Positions 39,332-48,476 are shown, counted from the stretch's first letter. The stretch is DNA of 64,000 nt from Lysobacter defluvii IMMIB APB-9 = DSM 18482 (GCF_000423325.1 NZ_AUHT01000005.1:310001-374000); one strand, 5' to 3'. Numbers and translations are program-made. Notes: generated by a model from the sequence alone, not told the origin.

Positions 39332-39982
39332 ATGGCCGCCGCCCGCCCCGCCACCGTGCGCGCCGATGGCGCCACCGCCGCGAGCCGCCGCTCGTGGTGG
39401 CTCAAGACCCTGCACCGCTGGCACTGGATCAGCGCCGCGGTGAGCCTGGCCGGGTTGCTGGTGTTCGCGGTGACCGGGATCACGCTCAACCACGCCGCCC
39501 AGATCGAGGCCGAGGCACGGGTCGAGACGGTCACCGGGACGCTGCCGCCGGCGATGCTCGACGGGCTTGCCGCGCATCCGGCATCCGGGCCGCTGCCCGC
39601 GGCGCTGGCCAGCTGGCTCTCGGACGAGCACGGCATCGGCGCGGGCGGCCGCGAAGCCGAGTGGGACGACTTCGAGGTCTACGTCTCGCTGCCCCGCCCC
39701 GGCGGTGATGCCTGGCTCGCGATCGACCGGGAGACCGGTGGCTTCGAGTACGAGCGCACCCACCGCGGTGCCATCGCCTGGCTCAACGACCTGCACAAGG
39801 GCCGCAACACCGGCGCGGCCTGGCGCTGGTTCATCGACCTGCTCGCCGTAGCCTGCGTGCTGTTCGCGGCCACCGGCCTGTGGCTGCTGTGGCTGCACGC
39901 ACGGCAGCGCGGCGCCACCTGGCCCCTGGTGGCCTCCGGCGTGGTGCTGCCGGTACTCCTGATCCTGCTGTTCATGCATTGA
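39332..39982 (+). CDS. PepSY-associated transmembrane protein
   Basis: 216 residues, about three helices: 32-54, 165-188 and 198-215, with a periplasmic loop of about 105 residues between the first two. LHRWHW (27-32) and TGITLNHA (48-55) and LNDLHKG (151-157) match PepSY_TM proteins, in which conserved His residues can bind heme; H28, H31, H54, H155 and H189 are candidates. Related proteins carry electrons across the inner membrane, including reductases for ferric siderophores. It is shorter than four-helix PepSY_TM reductases. Heme binding is inference. Confidence 0.85.
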   Translation: MAAARPATVRADGATAASRRSWWLKTLHRWHWISAAVSLAGLLVFAVTGITLNHAAQIEAEARVETVTGTLPPAMLDGLAAHPASGPLPAALASWLSDEHGIGAGGREAEWDDFEVYVSLPRPGGDAWLAIDRETGGFEYERTHRGAIAWLNDLHKGRNTGAAWRWFIDLLAVACVLFAATGLWLLWLHARQRGATWPLVASGVVLPVLLILLFMH

Positions 39983-39993
39983 CCGAGGACGCC

Positions 39994-40512
39994 ATGACCC
40001 TGCCCCGCCTTGCCTTCCTGCTCGCCGCTCTCGCCCTGCCGGCCGCCTCGCCCGCCTCCGGCCTGGACGTCACCCTGGAGATCCCCCGCCTGGACGTGGC
40101 CGAGTACCACCGGCCCTACGTGGCGGTGTGGATCGAGCGCCCCGACCACAGCGTCGCCGCCAACCTGGCGGTCTGGTACGACGACGACATGGCCAAGGAC
40201 GAAGGCACCAAGTGGCTCAAGGACATGCGCCAGTGGTGGCGGCGCAGTGGCCGCAGCCTGTCGATGCCGGTGGACGGCGTGAGCGGCGCCACCCGCCCGG
40301 TCGGCCAGCACCAGCTTCGCTTCGAACACGGCCGCGCCCCGCTGGGCACGCTGGCGCCGGGCGAGTACGAGCTGGTCGTCGAAGCCGCCCGCGAAGTCGG
40401 TGGGCGCGAGGTCGTGCGCATCCCGTTCACCTGGCCGGCAAGCCAGCCCACCCGCTCCGACGCGAGCGGCAGCAGCGAGCTGGGCGACGTGCGGCTTACC
40501 GTCCGCCCCTGA
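39994..40512 (+). CDS. DUF2271 periplasmic protein with ApbE flavinylation motif
   Basis: 172 residues; signal peptide to about 22 (LPAASPASG). Matches DUF2271 (VAVWIERPDHSVAANLAVWYD, KWLKDMRQWWRRSG). Residues 94-100 read DGVSGAT, the motif in which ApbE attaches FMN to threonine in NqrC/RnfG-type proteins; the acceptor would be T100. With apbE three genes on, this protein is very likely a periplasmic covalent flavoprotein electron carrier. Gap of 11 bases to the PepSY gene. Confidence 0.88.
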   Translation: MTLPRLAFLLAALALPAASPASGLDVTLEIPRLDVAEYHRPYVAVWIERPDHSVAANLAVWYDDDMAKDEGTKWLKDMRQWWRRSGRSLSMPVDGVSGATRPVGQHQLRFEHGRAPLGTLAPGEYELVVEAAREVGGREVVRIPFTWPASQPTRSDASGSSELGDVRLTVRP

Positions 40513-40553
40513 TCCCGGGCGCCCCGGCCCACTACAACCACAAGGAGTTCCCG

Positions 40554-41369
40554 ATGAAGCTTCGACTCGCCGGCATCGCCGCCGCCTTCGCCCTCGTCCT
40601 GGGTGCCGCCCCGTCCGCCCAGGCCCACAAGGCCTGGCTGCGCCCGTCCGCCACCGTGCTTTCGGAGACCGGCACCTGGGTGACGGTCGACGCGGCGGTG
40701 TCCAACGACCTGTTCTACTTCAACCATGTCCCGCTGCGGCTGGACAGCCTGCGAATCACCGCCCCCGATGGCACGATGCTGGAGCCGGCCAACCCGGCGA
40801 CGGGCAAGTACCGCAGCGTGTTCGACCTGCAGCTGGAGCAGGAAGGCACCTACCGCATGTCGGTGGTCAACGACGGGTTGTTCGCCCGCTACGTGCTGGA
40901 CGGGGAGCCGAAGCGCTGGCGCGGCAGCGCCGCGGAGTTCGAGGGCGCGATCCCGGCCGGGGCCACCGATGCCGAGGTGTCGCAGACGCTCAGCCGGGTG
41001 GAGACCTTCGTGACCGTCGGCGCGCCGAGCCTGGAGGTGTTCAAGGTTACCGGCGAGGGCATCGAGCTGGTCCCGGTGACGCATCCCAACGACCTGTACG
41101 CCGGCGAGACCGCCACCTTCCAGCTGCTGCTCGACGGGGCACCCGCTGCCGGGCTGGAAATCGAGATCGTCCCGGGCGCAACGCGCTACCGCGACAGCCA
41201 GGACAGCATCGCCCTGGTCACCGGCGAGGACGGGCGCTTCGAGGTCACCTGGCCGGCCGCCGGGATGTACTGGATGGAAACCGGCAGCAGCGACGACCGC
41301 ACGTCCGTGCCCGAGGCCGCGCAGCGCCGCCTGGGGTACGTCGCGACATTCGAAGTCCTGCCACTCTGA
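40554..41369 (+). CDS. DUF4198 periplasmic protein
   Basis: 271 residues with a good Shine-Dalgarno (AAGGAG, 40542-40547) six bases ahead. Signal peptide ends PSAQA, so the mature protein would begin at H25 (HKAWLRPS). The rest is beta-rich with a C-terminal Ig-like domain (about 175-265) as in DUF4198/NikK-like proteins, which are tied to metal uptake. The mature N-terminal His could bind a metal ion through its amine and side chain. It lies between the DUF2271 and ApbE genes. Confidence 0.87.
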   Translation: MKLRLAGIAAAFALVLGAAPSAQAHKAWLRPSATVLSETGTWVTVDAAVSNDLFYFNHVPLRLDSLRITAPDGTMLEPANPATGKYRSVFDLQLEQEGTYRMSVVNDGLFARYVLDGEPKRWRGSAAEFEGAIPAGATDAEVSQTLSRVETFVTVGAPSLEVFKVTGEGIELVPVTHPNDLYAGETATFQLLLDGAPAAGLEIEIVPGATRYRDSQDSIALVTGEDGRFEVTWPAAGMYWMETGSSDDRTSVPEAAQRRLGYVATFEVLPL

Positions 41370-41372
41370 TCC

Positions 41373-42395
41373 ATGTTCCGCCTGCTGCCCCGCGTCCTCG
41401 CCCTGCTACTGCTGCTCGCGCTGTCGGCCCCGCCTGCCGGCGCCACGGCCGAGCAACGCATGGCCGGGCAGACGATGGGCACCACCTGGTCGGTGACCCT
41501 GCAGGCCGGCGACGGACAGCTCCCCGCGTTGCGCGCCGGGGTACAAGCTCGGCTGGACGAGGTCGTTGCCCAGATGAGCACCTGGGAGCCCGGTTCCGAC
41601 ATCAGCGGCTACAACCGCGCCGCCGCCGGCAGCTGGCACTCGTTGCCAGCCGGGATGCGCCGCGTAGTGGAAGCGGCACTGGAGCTGGCGGAGGCGAGCG
41701 GCGGCGCCTTCGATCCGACCATCGGCCCGCTGGTGGACGCCTGGGGCTACGGGCCGGCGGGCGCGCTGGACGGCCCGCCGGATCCCGGTGTCCTCGCCCG
41801 GGCCCGTGCCCGCGTGGCCTGGCAGCGCCTGGAACTGGACGGCACGGGACGGCTGCTGCAGCCCGGCGACGTCCGGCTGGACCTGTCGGCGATCGCCAAG
41901 GGCTACGCGGTCGACCTCGTTTCCAATTGGCTGCTCGCGCAGGGCGTGGAGGATTTCCTGGTCGAAGTGGGCGGCGAGCTGCGGGGCCATGGCCACAAGG
42001 CCGACGGAAGCCCCTGGCGGGTGGCGGTGGAGCGGCCCGCGCCGGACGACTCGCGCGCGGACGACGCGCAGGCGGTGGTGCGCCTCGATGGACTGGCGAT
42101 CGCCACCTCGGGCGATTACCGGCGCCGCGACTTCGTCGACGGCCGGATGGTCAGCCACCTCATCGACCCGCGCAGCGGCGCCCCCACCACGCACGCGCTG
42201 GCTGCGGTGACCGTCCTGCACCCCGAGGCGATGCATGCCGATGCGCTCGCCACCACCCTGCACGTGCTGGGCCCGGAGGACGGCCTGGCCTGGGCGCGCA
42301 CGCACGGCGTGGCGGCCCTGCTGGTCTGGCGCGAGGGCGACGGATTCGCCAGTGCGATGACCGGCACCTTCGCAAGCCATCTGGAGGAGCCTTGA
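41373..42395 (+). CDS. apbE: FAD:protein FMN transferase ApbE
   Basis: 340 residues. Signal peptide (about 1-26, no lipobox Cys). Family motifs: MAGQTMGTTWSV, DLSAIAKGYAVD, GGELRGHG and the metal site near HLIDPRSGAPTTHALAAVTV. ApbE moves FMN from FAD onto Thr or Ser of exported proteins in the periplasm. In this operon the obvious target is the DUF2271 protein. The next gene begins at a TTG inside its stop codon. Confidence 0.95.
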   Translation: MFRLLPRVLALLLLLALSAPPAGATAEQRMAGQTMGTTWSVTLQAGDGQLPALRAGVQARLDEVVAQMSTWEPGSDISGYNRAAAGSWHSLPAGMRRVVEAALELAEASGGAFDPTIGPLVDAWGYGPAGALDGPPDPGVLARARARVAWQRLELDGTGRLLQPGDVRLDLSAIAKGYAVDLVSNWLLAQGVEDFLVEVGGELRGHGHKADGSPWRVAVERPAPDDSRADDAQAVVRLDGLAIATSGDYRRRDFVDGRMVSHLIDPRSGAPTTHALAAVTVLHPEAMHADALATTLHVLGPEDGLAWARTHGVAALLVWREGDGFASAMTGTFASHLEEP

Positions 42396-43894
42396 ACACC
42401 ATCACCGGAACACTGCCCCCTGCCACGCCCCGCCGCATCGATCCTGCCGCGGCGTGCCAGTGGGCCTTGCTCCTGCTGCTTGCGGCGCTGGCGGCCGGCC
42501 TGGCCTTCCTGCAGGCCGAGCCTTGGCAGTGGCAGCTTCCGGACGGCGCGCGCCTGTGGGGGGCCGGCGCCTTGCTGGTGGCGGAGGCCGGCCTGATCGG
42601 GCTGGTGCTTGCCAATCGCGACGATCCGGCCGGCCCGGGGCGGGCGGGCTTCGTCGAGCCGCTGCAGGCGGACTGGGTGGTGGCACATGCCAGCCAGACC
42701 GGACAGGCGGAGATCCTGGCTGGCCAGGCGGCCCGTGCGCTGGGCGCCGGCGGCCATGCCGTGGCGCTGGTGCCGCTGTCGGCACTGGATCCGGCGACGT
42801 TGCGCCAGGTGCGCAGGCTGCTTCTGGTGGCCAGCACGACCGGCGAGGGGGACCCCCCGGACAACGCGTACGGCTTCGTGCGCCAGTGCCTGAACGATGC
42901 CTCGCTGCGCCTGGAGCAGCTCGAGTACGGCCTGCTGGCCCTGGGCGATCGCGCCTACGGCGACTTCTGCGCCTTCGGCCACATGCTCGACGACTGGCTG
43001 CGGGCGGCCGGCGCGCGGCCCCTGTTCGGGATGATCGAGGTCGACGACTCCGACCCGGAGGCCCTGCGGCACTGGGACGGCGCGCTGGCCGGGCTTGGCG
43101 CCGACCACGGCGTTGCCGCCACGCCGGCCATCGATGCGGGCGGGGTGCGGCACTGGCGCCTGCACTCGCGCACCGTGCTCAACCCGGGGAGCCCCGGCGC
43201 GCCGGTCCACGACCTGGTGCTGGAGCCGGTGGACGGTCCTGCCGTGGCCTGGGAGGCGGGGGACATCGCGGTCGTGCAGCCACCGGGGGCCGACGGCACC
43301 CGCGAGTACTCGATCGCCTCGGCGCCTTCCGAAGGCCGGTTGCGGCTGCTGGTGCGCGAGCAGTTGCGCGCGGACGGGAGCCCCGGCCTCGGCAGCGGCT
43401 GGCTCGCGCATGGCCTCGCGGTCGGCGCGGAGCTGCCGGTCCGCATCCGCCGCAATCCGCGCTTCCATCCCCCTGCCGACGACCGGCCGCTGATCCTGGT
43501 GGGCAACGGCACAGGCATCGCCGGCCTGCGGGCGCTGCTGCGCGCGCGCATCGACGCCGGACACCACCGCAACTGGCTGCTGTTCGGCGAGCGGACCGCC
43601 GCCCATGACCGCCACTACGGGGCGGAGCTCGATGCCTGGCGCGCCGGTGGCGGGCTGCAGGGACTGGACCTGGCGTTCTCCCGGGACCCGGGCGGCGCCG
43701 GGTACGTGCAGGACCTCGTCGCCGCCCGCGGCGCGGAGCTGCGGCGCTGGGTCGCGCAGGGGGCGTCGGTCTATGTCTGCGGCAGCCTGCGCGGCATGGC
43801 GCCCGGCGTGGACGCCGCGCTGGCGGAGCTGCTCGGCCGCGACGTGCTGGACCGGATGGCGGCCGACGGCCGCTACTGCCGCGACGTCTACTGA
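42392..43894 (+). CDS. Membrane-anchored flavodoxin/FNR-type NAD(P)H reductase
   Basis: 500 residues from a TTG at 42392 with GGAGGAG eight bases upstream. Two helices (about 22-42 and 53-73) with positive flanks on both ends, so the catalytic part should face the cytosol. A flavodoxin domain follows (VVAHASQTGQAE, FMN loop near 90-105), then FAD binding (REYSIASAPSEG) and NAD(P) binding (LILVGNGTGIAG, VYVCGSLRGM) with C-terminal YCRDVY. The plan is that of CysJ/P450 reductase plus a membrane anchor. It probably feeds electrons to the PepSY protein. Annotated elsewhere as sulfite reductase alpha, but no cysI is here. Confidence 0.92.
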   Translation: MNTITGTLPPATPRRIDPAAACQWALLLLLAALAAGLAFLQAEPWQWQLPDGARLWGAGALLVAEAGLIGLVLANRDDPAGPGRAGFVEPLQADWVVAHASQTGQAEILAGQAARALGAGGHAVALVPLSALDPATLRQVRRLLLVASTTGEGDPPDNAYGFVRQCLNDASLRLEQLEYGLLALGDRAYGDFCAFGHMLDDWLRAAGARPLFGMIEVDDSDPEALRHWDGALAGLGADHGVAATPAIDAGGVRHWRLHSRTVLNPGSPGAPVHDLVLEPVDGPAVAWEAGDIAVVQPPGADGTREYSIASAPSEGRLRLLVREQLRADGSPGLGSGWLAHGLAVGAELPVRIRRNPRFHPPADDRPLILVGNGTGIAGLRALLRARIDAGHHRNWLLFGERTAAHDRHYGAELDAWRAGGGLQGLDLAFSRDPGGAGYVQDLVAARGAELRRWVAQGASVYVCGSLRGMAPGVDAALAELLGRDVLDRMAADGRYCRDVY

Positions 43895-44487
43895 GGCCCG
43901 GCGGGCCCGGGAGACAGCCTGGCCAGCAGGGCCTCGCCATGGCCGTCCAGCCGCTGGCTTGCGCGATCGGCGCCGGCACGCACCAGCATGCTGTCGCCCG
44001 CCTCCAGCAACGCACCGGGCGTGCCGGTGCCCACGCGGGCCTGTCCGGCCATCAGGTACAGCAGCCAGGTGCTGCCGGGTTCGGCGAACAGCACCATCGA
44101 GCCGACCAGCGGCCGGTGCCAGAGCGTTGCCCCGATGCGCCCACGGCGCCACATCAGGTTGAAGGCGTGCACCGGGCCGTCGATGGGCACGCCCCGTACT
44201 CCTTCCTCCCCCGGATAGCGGTGGCGGCCGTGCGGCGGCTCGAGCCGTACCGTGCCCGTCGCGGACTCCAGGGCCAGGCCCCCGCCCGAGAGCAGCACCT
44301 GCTCGCGATCGACCCCGTCGAAGCGGGAGAACTCCGCCGGCGCCTCGATCTCGGCGATCGACACCCGCCAGTCCCACGCGCCGCCGGGAGCTCCACCACG
44401 TGCGATCTCCCGCGTCCAGCCGGCACCGTTGTGCCAGCGTTCGCGGCGGTAGCCGTTGGCGGGGAGCAGGAGGGGCTGGGCTTGCAT
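43888..44487 (-). CDS. HutD/Ves family protein
   Basis: 199 residues with a bicupin-like layout; WHNGAGWTREIA at the start and FSRFDGVDREQVLLSGGG are hallmarks of HutD/Ves. HutD is linked to histidine use and Ves to cold growth; the biochemical role is unsettled. No hut genes are nearby. Its end overlaps the stop of the reductase gene on the opposite strand by a few bases. Confidence 0.88.
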   Translation of the reverse strand: MQAQPLLLPANGYRRERWHNGAGWTREIARGGAPGGAWDWRVSIAEIEAPAEFSRFDGVDREQVLLSGGGLALESATGTVRLEPPHGRHRYPGEEGVRGVPIDGPVHAFNLMWRRGRIGATLWHRPLVGSMVLFAEPGSTWLLYLMAGQARVGTGTPGALLEAGDSMLVRAGADRASQRLDGHGEALLARLSPGPAGPQ

Positions 44488-44696
44488 CGACGCTGGGGAA
44501 GCCGGGGAGGACGGGAAGTGTAGTCGCCACGGTCCATCCGGCCCACGCAGGACCGCCCGCCGCGAGTCCCTTCGCGGCGGGCGGGTACACGGTCCGGGAT
44601 CCTCCCCCGGGTGCCGGGGCCTCCTGCCACCGGCGGGGGGACGCGGGAAGCCCCCCTGCATGGGCCAGGCGCCGGCCCTGCATGCGGAAGGCGGGC
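44488..44696. other. Intergenic region with a strong hairpin
   Basis: 209 bases between hutD and the ComEA gene. A perfect 13-base stem (44553-44565 with 44572-44584, loop GTCCCT) lies 113 bases past the ComEA stop. There is no T-run on either side, so a classical terminator is doubtful. No small ORF with a credible start was seen. Confidence 0.6.
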
Positions 44697-45005
44697 TCAG
44701 CCGCCCTTGCCGCCCTTGAGCACGATCCGGTCGCGGTTCTTCTCCACCGTCTTCAGGCCGATGCCCTTGACCTGCGCCAGCTGGTCGGCGCTCTTGAACG
44801 GCCCGTGCTCGTCGCGGTAGTCGACGATCGCCTGTGCCTTGGACGGGCCGACGTTGACCAGCACCTCGTTGATGGTGGCCGCGTCGGCGGAGTTGATGTC
44901 GACCGTGTCGGCGGCGAACGCCGGCCCGATGAGGGCCAGCGACAGGGCCAGTGCGGCGAGCAACGCATGCAGGCGGCGGGGCTTGCGGGGGGTTTCCGAA
45001 TTCAT
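44697..45005 (-). CDS. ComEA-like helix-hairpin-helix protein
   Basis: 102 residues from the ATG at 45005, preceded by AAAGGAG with seven bases spacing, which decides this start over 45041. Signal peptide to about 32 (GPAFAAD). The rest is the ComEA helix-hairpin-helix pair (VDINSADAATINEVLVNVG, GIGLKTVEKNRDRI). ComEA binds incoming double-stranded DNA in the periplasm during transformation. It stands alone here; no other competence gene is present. The Gly/Lys-rich tail is short. Confidence 0.9.
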   Translation of the reverse strand: MNSETPRKPRRLHALLAALALSLALIGPAFAADTVDINSADAATINEVLVNVGPSKAQAIVDYRDEHGPFKSADQLAQVKGIGLKTVEKNRDRIVLKGGKGG

Positions 45006-45201
45006 GGCATGACTCCTTTCTGAGAGGGTGATTCCATTCACCGGTCGTGCCGGCGAGGGGCAGTGTCCCCGTGCATCCGCCCCGGCGCGATCGCCGGACC
45101 GGCCGCCCGCGGGTCATCCCGCCTGCCCCGGCCGCGTAGGAAAAGTCCCGGCCCGCCCACGGCGCTAAACTGTCGCCCTCCCCCTACACGAGGCCGACTC
45201 C

Positions 45202-46719
45202 ATGGCATCCAGCACCGGCGACACCGGCATCGACTCCGCTTCCCTGGAGCGCTTCGTCTCCGCCAAGTGGGACGACGAGATCGTGCCCCAGCTCGTGGAG
45301 TACATCCGCATCCCCAACAAGTCGCCGATGTTCGACGCCAAGTGGGTCGAGCACGGCTACATGGACCAGGCAGTGGAGCTGATGCGCGGCTGGGCCGAGT
45401 CGCAGGGCATCGAGGGCATGCAGCTGGAGGTGGTGCGCCTGGAAGGCCGCACGCCGCTGATCTTCATCGAGGTGCCGGCGGCGAACGGCGGCAGCGATGA
45501 CGACTGCATCCTCCTGTACGGCCACCTCGACAAGCAGCCCGAGATGACCGGCTGGGACGACGACCTGGGTCCCTGGAAGCCGGTGATCAAGGGCGACCGG
45601 CTGTACGGCCGCGGCGGCGCGGACGACGGCTATGCGATCTACGGCTCGCTGACCGCGGTGATGGCGCTGCGCGAGCAGGGCCTGCCGCATGCGCGCTGCG
45701 TGGTGCTGATCGAGGCCTGCGAGGAGTCCGGCAGCTACGACCTGCCCGCCTACGTCGACCACTTGGCCGACCGCATCGGCAAGCCGTCGCTGGTGGTGTG
45801 CCTGGATTCGGGCTGCGGCAACTACGAGCAGCTGTGGTGCACCACCTCGCTGCGCGGGCTGGCCGGCGGCAACTTCACCGTCAAGGTGCTCGAGGAGGGC
45901 GTGCACTCCGGCGACGCGTCCGGCGTGGTGCCCTCCAGCTTCCGCCTGCTGCGCCAGCTGCTGTCGCGCATCGAGGACGAGGCCACCGGGCGCATCATTG
46001 ATTCGCTGCACGTGGAGATCCCGGCCGAGCGCATCGAGCAGGCGCGCAAGGCCGCCGAGGTGCTGGGCAAGGAGGTCCATGCCAAGTTCCCGTTCCTGGA
46101 AGGCATGTCGCCGATGCACGGGGATCCGGCCGAGCTGGTGCTCAACCGCACCTGGCGCCCGGCGCTGTCGGTCACCGGCGTGGACGGGATGCCGTCGCTG
46201 GACTCGGCCGGCAACGTCTTGCGTCCGCACACCGCGGTCAAGCTGTCGCTGCGGCTGCCGCCCACCATGGACGGCAGGAAGGCCGGCGAGGTGCTCAGGC
46301 GCGCCCTGCTCGACAACCCGCCCAACGGCGCCCACGTGGAGCTGGAGCTGGAGAAGTCCTCGACCGGCTGGAATGCCCCGGCGATGTCGCCCTGGCTGTC
46401 GGAAGCCATCGAGGAGTCCAGCCAGGCCCACTACGGCAAGCCGGCGATGTACATGGGCGAAGGCGGGTCGATCCCCTTCATGGGCATGCTCGGCGAGAAG
46501 TTCCCCGGCGCCCAGTTCATGATCACCGGCGTGCTCGGGCCGCACTCCAACGCCCACGGCCCCAACGAGTTCCTGCACATCCCGATGGGCAAGAAGGTCA
46601 CCGCCTGCGTGGCGCACGTGATCGCCCGCCACCAGCAGGCCAGCGCGCGCGGCGAGACCCGCGGCACCGCGGTGGCGGCCGACAGCGGCACCCGCAATGG
46701 CGACCACGGCTGCTGCTGA
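45202..46719 (+). CDS. M20 family metallopeptidase (dipeptidase)
   Basis: 505 residues. Zinc ligands: H108 and D110 in LLYGHLDKQPE, D141 in GRGGADD, and the catalytic/ligand pair E174-E175 in EACEESGS. A dimerisation lid domain lies between about 230 and 380. No signal peptide; cytosolic. It fits M20 dipeptidases of the CNDP type. It ends in CC. The stop is 22 bases inside the proposed amgK start, which might couple peptide and amino-sugar recycling, but specificity is not visible. Confidence 0.93.
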   Translation: MASSTGDTGIDSASLERFVSAKWDDEIVPQLVEYIRIPNKSPMFDAKWVEHGYMDQAVELMRGWAESQGIEGMQLEVVRLEGRTPLIFIEVPAANGGSDDDCILLYGHLDKQPEMTGWDDDLGPWKPVIKGDRLYGRGGADDGYAIYGSLTAVMALREQGLPHARCVVLIEACEESGSYDLPAYVDHLADRIGKPSLVVCLDSGCGNYEQLWCTTSLRGLAGGNFTVKVLEEGVHSGDASGVVPSSFRLLRQLLSRIEDEATGRIIDSLHVEIPAERIEQARKAAEVLGKEVHAKFPFLEGMSPMHGDPAELVLNRTWRPALSVTGVDGMPSLDSAGNVLRPHTAVKLSLRLPPTMDGRKAGEVLRRALLDNPPNGAHVELELEKSSTGWNAPAMSPWLSEAIEESSQAHYGKPAMYMGEGGSIPFMGMLGEKFPGAQFMITGVLGPHSNAHGPNEFLHIPMGKKVTACVAHVIARHQQASARGETRGTAVAADSGTRNGDHGCC

Positions 46720-47737
46720 GCCCCAGCCCGTGACCACCGGCATCGACAGCGCGCGCGAGCGGCAGCGCCTGGCCTGGGCACGCGGGGTCACCGGCGAGCC
46801 GTACCTGTCGCTGGAGCGGGCCTCGACCGACGCCGGCTTCCGCAGCTACTGGCGGACCGCCGGCATCGCCGGGCCGAGCCTGGTGGTGATGGATTCGCCA
46901 CCAAGCCTCGAGGACGTGCGGCCCTGGCTGCACATCCACGACCTGCTCGAGCGCGGCGGCGTCCGAGTGCCGCGGGTGCTGGCGCGCGACGAGGAGGCCG
47001 GCTTCCTGCTGATGGAGGACCTGGGCCACCGCACCGGCCTTCAGGCGATCGATGCGGGCAATGCGGATGCGATGTTCGAGGCCGCCTTCGACCAGTTGTT
47101 GCGGCTCCAGGCGATCACCCCGCCCGCCGACCTGCCCGCCTATGACGCAGCGCTCCTGGCGCGCGAGCTGCGCCTGTTCGACGAGTGGTACCTGCGCCGG
47201 CACCTGGGCCTGGAGCCGGATTGCAACGCCCTGGAGACGCTGGACCTGGTGTACCGCCGGCTGGTCGACGCCGCGCTCGCACAGCCACGGGTGCTGGTGC
47301 ACCGCGACTACATGCTGCGCAACCTGATGCCGCTCGAGGACGGCGCGGTCGCGGTGCTGGACTTCCAGGACGCGGTCCGCGGCCCGATTGCCTATGACCC
47401 GGTGAGCCTGTTCAAGGACGCCTTCATCAGCTGGCCGCAGGAACGCATCGACGAGTGGCTGGCCCGCTACCACGAGCGCGCCGCGGCCGCTGGCCTGCCG
47501 ATGCCGCCGCTGGAACGCTTCCGTCGCGACGCCGATTGGATCGGCGTGCAGCGGCACCTGAAGGTGATCGGCATCTTCGCGCGCCTGCACCACCGCGACG
47601 CCAAGCCGAAATACCTGGCCGACGTGCCGCGCTTCTTCGGCTATCTGGGCGGGGTACTGCCGCGCCATCCCGAGCTGGAGCCGCTGGCCCGGCTCATCGA
47701 CGACCAGGTGCGGCCCCGCCTGGCGGCGAGTGCCTGA
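46697..47737 (+). CDS. amgK: N-acetylmuramate/N-acetylglucosamine anomeric kinase AmgK
   Basis: 346 residues. APH-fold kinase: VLVHRDYMLRNLMP (catalytic loop) and VLDFQDAVRGP (metal-binding Asp). AmgK phosphorylates MurNAc or GlcNAc at C1, the first step of the Pseudomonas-type wall recycling route that bypasses MurA. murU follows after 9 bases, which fixes the assignment. The start is either the ATG at 46697, inside the M20 gene, or a GTG at 46730 after its stop. Confidence 0.93.
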   Translation: MATTAAAEPQPVTTGIDSARERQRLAWARGVTGEPYLSLERASTDAGFRSYWRTAGIAGPSLVVMDSPPSLEDVRPWLHIHDLLERGGVRVPRVLARDEEAGFLLMEDLGHRTGLQAIDAGNADAMFEAAFDQLLRLQAITPPADLPAYDAALLARELRLFDEWYLRRHLGLEPDCNALETLDLVYRRLVDAALAQPRVLVHRDYMLRNLMPLEDGAVAVLDFQDAVRGPIAYDPVSLFKDAFISWPQERIDEWLARYHERAAAAGLPMPPLERFRRDADWIGVQRHLKVIGIFARLHHRDAKPKYLADVPRFFGYLGGVLPRHPELEPLARLIDDQVRPRLAASA

Positions 47738-48451
<714 letters not shown>

Positions 48452-48476
48452 GCGGCGCTGTTCCCCGCCGGCGCGC

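Noticed and set aside
42392-43894. Sulfite reductase flavoprotein cysJ
   Set aside because: No cysI or sulfate genes nearby, it has two N-terminal membrane helices, and it overlaps apbE.
42116-44683. 855-codon minus-strand frame across apbE, the reductase and hutD
   Set aside because: Shadow frame of three recognised genes, without any motif.
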